Source of the DNA: Rhamnusium bicolor
Taxonomy: Eukaryota; Arthropoda; Insecta; Coleoptera; Cerambycidae
Length of the DNA: 64,000 bases
Reading direction: 5' to 3'
NCBI GenBank assembly: GCA_029963845.1
Contig: JANEYF010001958.1
Coordinates: 2,356,001-2,420,000 of the forward strand
The notes below the pieces were generated by a model. The model was not told the origin of the DNA. It did no database searches and was given only the letters and a program-made list of their open reading frames with translations. The position numbers and the translations under genes are program-made. Positions 57,962 to 64,000 of the stretch are shown here, one piece after another (positions within the stretch are counted from its first letter, which is position 1; each line of letters opens with the position of its first letter).

Positions 57962-59371
57962 CCGTGTGTCCCAAATTTGATGCTCATTATTGGAATCTCG
58001 AAAACGGTAAGAGAAATTTTATGCTGGTTCCAAAACCTTTAAGAAAACACGGCTAACTGAAATCGTTTTTCAAATTTTCCAAACAAATGAAAATTTTGCG
58101 ATTTCTCTTTTTGGCTGTAACCAAGTAATCCTTGGTCAGACAGATTTTAGATTTTTACATTGTTAAGACACTTTTTGGAGATTAATATTTTGGTCTAGAA
58201 ACAAATGCTCTTTTGTTTTAGAGATATCCAAGGTAACTTTTGTTTTTCTTATGGCAGCCATATTGGATTTTTCAGTCTTTAGATTGCGCTTAAGAAGAGC
58301 GCTCAGATGGTGTATCACATGCCGAGGACAAATTGTTTTTCAAGGGAGTAATTTAACAAAACAAAATAGTAGGCCATGGAAAATCAAAAAGTTTTTGTAG
58401 AGCCGGGGCCCTAGAAGTTGCTTTTTCAGACGGCGACTAATTATTATCCATGCATTTAAAATTGCTTTATTTGCACAATTTTTAAAAATATCAATTTTTA
58501 GACGATCATTAAGGTTTTATTTGTCATAAAACTGTTAATAAATTGTTCAAAATTTGAAAAAGAAATCCTCATCATCAAGGGCATTCATGCATGCAAAGTA
58601 GTTAGTAATTAGTAAAATTTGAAAAATGCTTTTTTAAAAACGACCAAATTCACATATAACTTTCAGTAAATTTGAGTAGGCTATGGTTTAAAACAAATAA
58701 TAAGCACTACTGTTGGTTGACAGTTGTTCACTAAATAGTTGTGCCATTATTGTAAATTGGTCAAGAGTGTGATTATTGCAGAATGGTGCACAAATTCTCA
58801 AATGAAGAAAAATTTGATATATTGAAATGTTATTTAAAAGTAGAAATTGGCAAAACGCATCTACTTCTTGTCTAGAAACATTTCCGAAGAGAATGCAACC
58901 ACATAGAACAGTATTTGAAAGAATTATAAGCAATTTGTTAAATTACGGGAGTTTTGATAGTATGATATTGATAATGTTGACCACACTAATATTAATCTCG
59001 AAACTGTTAACAATAATCTCCGCATATCAGTGCGACAAATTGCAGGCGAAACAAATATTCCTAAGAAAACTATACACAAGACATTGGAAGAAAGGAAATA
59101 TCATCCGTACAAATCTACGATTGTCCAAACTTTAACCAATAATGATTTTGGTAGAAGACTTGAATTTTGTCGTTGGTTTAATCAAAAATGCGAGGAACAA
59201 CCTGATTTTCAATCGAGAGTTACATGGATCGATGAAAGTCGTTTTATTTAATAAATTATGGAGTCTCTAATAAGCACAATTATCAGCACTATACCAAAGA
59301 AAATCCGCATGTAACTACGCAAAGAAGATTCCAAAGTAGGTTTGGATTCAATGTTTGGTGCGGCATGATAG

Positions 59372-59442
59372 GTATTATCTTTTCTCTTCCTATTCTACTC
59401 CTATGATCTGCCTGTAACCCTTTCCTTAATTATTATTTTTAG
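59372..59442 (+). other. Predicted spliceosomal intron in the mariner transposase
   Basis: It starts GTATTATCTTTTC and ends TTATTATTTTTAG. It splits a codon after its first base (G then AT), and its removal restores the family sequence GMID-RHLIGP. At 71 bases it is a normal insect intron size. Confidence 0.65.
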
Positions 59443-60121
59443 ATCGCCATTTAATCGGTCCATTCATTTTTCATAACAATTTAACGGGAGCAGCCTATCA
59501 TGAACTTCTAGAAAATTAAGTTTTACCCGAGATAAGACAGCTTTTTGCAGAACAAGAAATAAAGCAACAAGATGGCTGTCCTGCACATATATTACTCACT
59601 GGCCAACATTTACTTTGAAAAAAAAACACCGGACTCTACCTAGGTACCCAGAAGTTCTTAGGGTCGCTGATTCCGATGCCGAGGTCGGTTAAGCTCTATC
59701 ACGTCAGGTTCAAGGTCATTTGAAGGTCAAACTAAGAAAATGTGGTTCAAAAATGTGAAAAACTTCGCACATAGGTTTTTGGGGTCTCTGAGTCCCAATC
59801 AGGTGTTCGCTTACCCTTGAAAGGCATTCAGAGCTCATTTCAAGGTCATTCTGAGGTCATTTCAAGATTAATTTGAGAAAAACAGAGGAGAAGCTGTCAA
59901 GAAATCTGAAGAAATTCATACATAGGTTTTTGGGGTCGCTGAGTCCGAATCCGATGTCGGTTGAACTCGATCACCTCATGTTCAAGTTCGTTTGAAGGTT
60001 AAAGTAAGAATAGGAGGTGAAAAAAATTGGAAAAAATTATACGAATGCTCACCTGCCTACTTATTGTCTGTTTATCTGTCTGCCTTTTTTACCTGTACAC
60101 CTGTTTCACCTGCACACTTTT

Positions 60122-60235
60122 ACGTGTGGTTGCCATGACGGCGTGAATGTCGTAATCCAGGGACTTAGCCGGATATTGGGACAACTCCGTTGCCCACCGT
60201 CACCCCGTGGAGGTACCCTGGGTGCAACCACACGT
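60122..60235. repeat. GC-rich structured core of the foldback element
   Basis: ACGTGTGGTTGC (60122-60133) pairs perfectly with GCAACCACACGT (60224-60235). Inside, GACGG and CCGTC can extend the stem, and ACCCCGTGGAGGTACCCTGG can fold locally. The composition contrasts with the AT-rich arms. No known RNA family is recognised. It could be a captured sequence or a retained internal stem. Confidence 0.6.
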
Positions 60236-60351
60236 TAATTTGCTGTTGACATGTGTTGAAATTTCCAAAACTTTATGCTAAAAGTACTTACATTTTAAAA
60301 CCCCGATTCAAAAAACCATTAAATTACTTTGATCCTGACATGATTGAGCTC

Positions 60352-60419
60352 CAAGTGAGTGAAGCCAACGCCCATGATTTGCGCCGGGCTTATATCCCTC
60401 TTCTGCCCCAACTCACTTG
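60352..60419. repeat. Second inverted repeat in the foldback core
   Basis: CAAGTGAGT (60352-60360) pairs with ACTCACTTG (60411-60419). It lies in the same GC-rich core, 120 bases after the first stem. Confidence 0.6.
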
Positions 60420-61583
60420 CGGTGGGCATGCGCCATCTATCGAATACTCAAGATACTCTCTACTTTCATGTTCGCTTTGCTTCTGCAACTATACCTAAAG
60501 GCCATTCTTTGCGTTCCATAGGATTTATATGGTGAATACGTCAAGTTTAGAAAAAAGTGGTGATTCATTGAGTTAAATATATGTGCACTGAGATAGTCGA
60601 GGAATCTTCACGTGCAGCAAAAGCTGGCGGACGAATGCAGGCTAAAATCAAAGTCGGTCGTATATTGTAACTTGAAGGTGTGGATCTGATAAAGAGGTCG
60701 TCTAAAAAACGGATATTTGGACTTAGAATTCCGAAAAACCTTCAGATTTTTCAAGTGTATCAATTCATCCTCATAATGACCTTAAAATGATGTCTGAGCG
60801 ACCTTAATGGACCATCTCCGGATTCAGACTCAGCGACCCCAAAAACCTATGTATGAATTTTTTCAGATTTCTTGACAGCTTCTCCTCTGTTTTCTCAAAT
60901 TAACCTTGAAATGACCTCAGAATGACCTTGAAATGACCTCTGGATGGCATCTAAGGGTAAGCGAACACCGGATTCGGACTCAGCCACCCCCAAAACCTAT
61001 GTATGAATTTTTTCAGATTTTTTCAATCACCTTTTCTTTAGTTTGACCTTCAATTGACCTTGAACTTGACGTGATAGAGCTTAAACGACCTCGGTATCGG
61101 ACTCAGTGACCCCAAAAATCCTTGGGTACCTAGGTAGAGTCTGGTGTTTTTTTTTCAAACTAAATGTTGGCCAGTGACATGTATACTGCGGGAAAGTTTT
61201 GGTACCGCATAATTTCAAATAGAGGACCAGTATTGTGACCTCCCCCGCTCGCCTGATATAACCCCCCTGATTTTTATTTGTGGGGTATGGTAAAAAAATT
61301 AAGTGTATAATTTTGAAAGCCCGGACACTATCGATGTTTTGGAAGACAAAGTTAGCGACGTTTTCGGCACAGTAAATGTCAATTCTCTCAGAAGAGTAAT
61401 CACCTCAGTTAGGCGTAGATGCCAAAAATGTATTCGGCTAAATGGAGGTCATATTGAACAGTTTTATTAAATCTTCTTACTCCTTTACTATCGTGTCTTC
61501 TATTATGTTAATTTGCTGTTATTAAAAAAATTATCTCCATATCGATTATATTCTTTTTCTTACGTACACTTAATTATTTCCTT

Positions 61584-61805
61584 GGCTCCGTGGTGTAGAG
61601 GTAACGTACTTGCCTCGAAACCTCGGGGTCCCGGTTCCCGATCGAGGACTGAGGAACTTGGGGGAGAGATTAATCCTAGTATACTCGGATATTGGATGTG
61701 TGTCCGTTGTCTTTTAATGTGTAACCCTCCCGCACAAAGTCACTCCAGACCTTCAGGGATAAAGGGGGTTGTAATTACATGTGGTGGTATTATTATTATT
61801 ATTTA
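61584..61805 (+). mobile_element. tRNA-derived SINE
   Basis: The head GGCTCCGTGGTGTAGAGGTA holds an A box (TGGTGTAGAGG, 61591-61601). GGTTCCCGATC at 61633-61643 is a degenerate B box. The spacing is that of a tRNA gene, but the acceptor stem is not closed, so it is not a functional tRNA. An unrelated body of about 130 bases and a TATTATTATTATTATT tail follow. A short duplication (ATTATTT) may flank it. It would be transcribed by RNA polymerase III and moved by a LINE with a matching tail. Confidence 0.7.
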
Positions 61806-62924
61806 CAACATGTAAAATTATTTAACATTATATCTTTGAATGAATTCTCAAAAGCTTAGGCCAGACCTAGGCTCCCAATTAGATAAACTTTATAAAGCTT
61901 TTTTGTTTAGGCTACAAAAATATAAAACCATGTGGTTCCAAATAAGTTAGTTTAAAATAAATCTACACGGAAATTAAACTTACATTTAAGTTAAAAAAAA
62001 TAACTCAAATGAAAAAAAGAGTCGATTTTAGGGAAATTAAGGATTTTTTTGCAAATATTATAATTTTTCTCAAATTGTTTATAACAATTGTTTATTAATA
62101 AAAGAGTGTATATTATATTGGAAAAAATCTCAAAAAAGGATATTATATTACTTTTTGTTACCAAGTTTTCAAACAAGTTAACAGAGTTTTTGATAAATCG
62201 GCATTGTAAACATTTTTCATGCAAAGGATTTATAAAAATGGTACTTTTCTTTAGTTATGAATTTTTTACCGGGAAACTATAGATTTTATAATAAAATATC
62301 GTGGGATCAGATTTATCAGTTATTAAAAGACTCTAATTTTGCATAAAATTTTTTGGTTTACGTTAAATTATGTCCAAGATATCTTAACTTTAATTCTGCT
62401 GAAATCTCGATGAAATTGAGATTGAGTTTTTTTTCGCGGAGCTCTCAAAATTTGAATTTTTGGTCCAAAAAAATATTTTCCATTGCAGAAAACTTCTTCA
62501 CGATGCGTAGAATATCCATGACTCGTTTCAATAGTTACAAAATGTACATGAATGACAACGAAATTTAAATTTTCTGTTAAAAATGGCGGAGGATCCGGTG
62601 AAAATTTAAATTTCTTCTTTTGTCTGTGTTAATCTTATAATTGTTGAAATGTTTCTGAACCTCGGTGATGGTTTTTGATTCACTCGGATTTGACTGCAGA
62701 ACAAAAGTCTTTATTCTTTGAAACTACCGATGACAGTGTCGCTAAAAGTCACTTTATTTTCATAGTTACAATGTCACTTCTTCGAAAAAAAAGGCACTTC
62801 AACTTCATGTCATAATCGCACGCCATCTGTCAATGGTCCTCCAAATAGGTTTGTTTGTTTGTTTGTGTTGTTCAAGCCATTTAGTTTTATTTTATTGAGA
62901 TTTTCGAGAAGTTAACCATCATGC
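61806..62924. other. Intergenic, nothing recognised
   Basis: AT-rich, overlapping short open frames on both strands, no motifs. A short GTTTGTTTGTTTGTTTG run lies at 62849-62866. Confidence 0.5.
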
Positions 62925-63110
62925 AATAATTGCGACAGGACTCTGCAATATTGTGCAATAGTATTAAATACACATGTAATACCATATAATGCCATGTAAT
63001 ATCTTGCAATACTTGTATACTACTATGATTGTCATGTAATATCATGCAATACTTGTGTAAAACCATAAAATACCATGTAATATTCTTGAGTACATTCCAC
63101 GAGGTCTGAT
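62925..63110. repeat. Degenerate tandem repeat around CATGTAATACCATGCAATAC
   Basis: Words ATGTAAT, ATGCAAT, ACCAT and ACTTGTA recur about every 20 bases over 180 bases. It is highly diverged and no gene is associated. Confidence 0.6.
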
Positions 63111-63129
63111 TCCCACGATATCCACATAA

Positions 63130-63440
63130 ATATCAAGAAAATCTTAATGGCCAACGGTACTACGAAATCTTAAACCAAAAAATTATGGAGGAATTTATGG
63201 ATAATCTACCCTTAATTGAGGCAAGAAATCAGTTCTTCCAAAAAGATGGTGCACCACCTCATAATATCAGGAGCGTTTGAGAATTATTAAATACCAATTT
63301 TGGAAATAACTGGATAGGAAGTAACGGACCATTGAGGTGGCCACCACGATCACTTGACTTAACGCCACTGGATTTTTTTTGGGGGCCTACATTAAAGACA
63401 AATTATACAAGAAAACCAGTACCGACAAAATTAAAGACTG
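63130..63440 (+). pseudogene. Mariner transposase fragment
   Basis: The reading YQENLNGQRYYEILNQKIME leads to FFQKDGAPPHNIRSV (second catalytic Asp), a TGA stop, ELLNTNFGNNWIGSNGPLRW, PPRSLDLTPLDFFWG (third Asp) and, after a shift, AYIKDKLYKKTSTDKIKDC. This is the C-terminal half of a mariner-type transposase. It ends next to a TTTA microsatellite and no terminal repeats are seen. Confidence 0.8.
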
Positions 63441-63445
63441 TGTAA

Positions 63446-63475
63446 TTATTTATTTATTTATTTATTTATTTAATC
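63446..63475. repeat. (TTTA)n microsatellite
   Basis: About seven ATTT units directly after the mariner fragment. Confidence 0.9.
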
Positions 63476-63494
63476 ACTAAGCTCAGACAAAATT

Positions 63495-64000
63495 TTGTAT
63501 AGACTGTATAACAGAGCCGTGGGGTGGGGCGCGGGGAGGGGGGCGGGGGGGGGGGGGGGGGGGGGGGGGGGGAGGGGGGGGGGGGTGGGAAGGGGGGAGG
63601 GTGGGGTTTTGAAGTTTTTTTTGAGGGAAAAAAAAGGGTGGGGGGGCCGTTTAAAAGTGGGTTTTTTTAGGGCCTTTTGGGGGGGGTTTTAAAAAGGATA
63701 AAAAAAAAACCCCTTTTCCCTTCGTCTTTTATAAAGGGCCCCCCTTTAAAGCCCCCCCCCCCCCCCCCCCAAATTTAAAAAATTTAAAAATCCCCCTTTT
63801 TATATATAATTTTTTTATTGGGGGGGGCCTGGTTGGGCCCCGGCCCGCCCCGTCTTTTTTTTTCCCCCCTTTGGTTCTCCCCCTTCCCCCTCCCCTCTTT
63901 TTTTCCCCCCCTTCCTTTTTTTTTTTTTGGGGCCCCCTAAAAAAAAGGCCCCGCCCTTTTGGGGTGTTTTTCTTTTTAAATTTTTTATTGTTTGGTGGGG
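63495..64000. other. Homopolymer-dominated end of window, probably low-quality sequence
   Basis: Almost entirely runs of G, C, T or A with hardly any mixed words. The plus-strand open frame 63495-63692 is a glycine-rich by-product. I would not annotate biology here without read support. Confidence 0.7.

Larger units (their letters stand above)
59597..61176. mobile_element. Foldback element with tandemly repeated arms
   Basis: The element is 1580 bases and inserts in the mariner transposase. Ends are CACTGGCCAACATTTA and its inverted form. The long arms share CACCGGACTCTACCTAGGTA (left) with the complement TACCTAGGTAGAGTCTGGTG (right). Each arm has about three units of roughly 130-170 bases containing CATAGGTTTTTGGGGTCGCT. 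A near duplication flanks it (ACATATATTACT and ACATGTATACTG), which may be a 9-12-bp target duplication. There is no transposase. Its core is GC-rich and structured (60122-60420). Confidence 0.85.
57962..61470 (+). mobile_element. Mariner element with intron, split by a foldback element
   Basis: The left terminus is CCGTGTGTCCCAAATTTG after TA (57960-57961). A transposase gene follows on the plus strand. The reading is interrupted at 59596 by a foldback element and resumes at 61177 through to a stop at 61470. The right terminal repeat is not recognisable. Confidence 0.75.
58783..61470 (+). pseudogene. Mariner transposase with a 71-base intron, interrupted
   Basis: The ATG at 58783 begins MVHKFSNEEKFDILKCYLK. 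Frames shift, then FPKRMQPHRTVFERIISNLL, RQIAGETNIPKKTIHKTLEE (helix-turn-helix) and VTWIDESRFI (first catalytic Asp) follow. At 59372-59442 a GT...AG intron with a T-rich 3' end interrupts the codons. Removing it gives CGMIDRHLIGPFIFHNNLTG in one frame. Next is QQDGCPAH (second Asp), then the foldback insertion. After 61177 come a decayed third-Asp block near 61230-61280, TIDVLEDKVSDVFGTVNVNS, RRVITSVRRRCQKC and IRLNGGHIEQFY plus TAA. Confidence 0.8.

Noticed and set aside
61584..61655. A functional tRNA gene
   Set aside because: The A box is present, but the B box is degenerate and the acceptor stem does not close; the tail shows a SINE.
63495..63692. Glycine-rich 65-codon open frame
   Set aside because: It is a by-product of G runs in a region that looks like poor-quality sequence.

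Overview
The window looks like a piece of an AT-rich insect nuclear genome, plausibly a beetle. The evidence is the mix of mobile elements (Tc1/mariner elements with TA target duplications, hAT, Penelope-like elements, a Crypton-type tyrosine recombinase, several LINE families, a tRNA-derived SINE) and a degenerate array of the insect telomere word TTAGG drifting into TTGGG. I found no intact host gene. Almost every recognisable coding stretch is a broken transposon gene, so the window reads as a heterochromatin-like or intergenic graveyard of nested insertions.

Layout. 1-300 is the 3' end of a hAT element. 1107-4632 is a long-TIR mariner whose transposase was split by a Penelope-like element (2047-4096, flanked by TCAACAA). 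4998-5775 and 10110-11612 are two direct copies of one repeat; the second is cut cleanly by a TA-flanked palindrome (10834-11577). Between them are a nearly full mariner (6031-7948) and a LINE fragment. 12.5-21.6 kb holds a GIY-YIG remnant, two more mariners (12808-14013 and about 19.26-21.11 kb), a LINE interrupted by a small hAT-like element (16767-17041), and a short TA-flanked MITE. 21.7-24.1 kb is a LINE. 25.8-26.4 kb is a repeat whose inverted copy lies at 54.7-55.3 kb. 26473-27799 and 48734-50278 are two copies of a long-inverted-repeat DNA element with 3-bp target duplications; the second carries a cysteine-rich CXC-like ORF.

From 28.4 to 35.7 kb there is a LINE split by another LINE, two Penelope-like 3' ends facing away from each other, and a further LINE. 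38.7-42.1 kb has LINE pieces on the minus strand and a pure (TA)n tract. 44.1-52.3 kb carries mariner remnants and several GC-richer stretches without clear genes. 52362-52676 is the telomere-like array. 54.3-56.4 kb contains a GIY-YIG remnant and the Crypton-like recombinase. 57140-57437 is a near-perfect palindrome. 57962-61470 is a mariner with a spliceable intron, split by a foldback element (59597-61176). A SINE, another mariner piece and a homopolymer-rich, probably poor-quality end close the window.

How they fit together: the nesting gives a relative order of events at five places (Penelope-like element in mariner, palindrome in repeat, hAT-like element in LINE, LINE in LINE, foldback in mariner). 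The most unusual items are the 3-bp-TSD inverted-repeat family with the CXC exon, the Crypton-like gene with all its catalytic positions still visible, the foldback with a structured GC-rich core, and hammerhead-like motifs at the Penelope-like 3' ends. All coordinates of decayed elements are approximate unless a target duplication is named.
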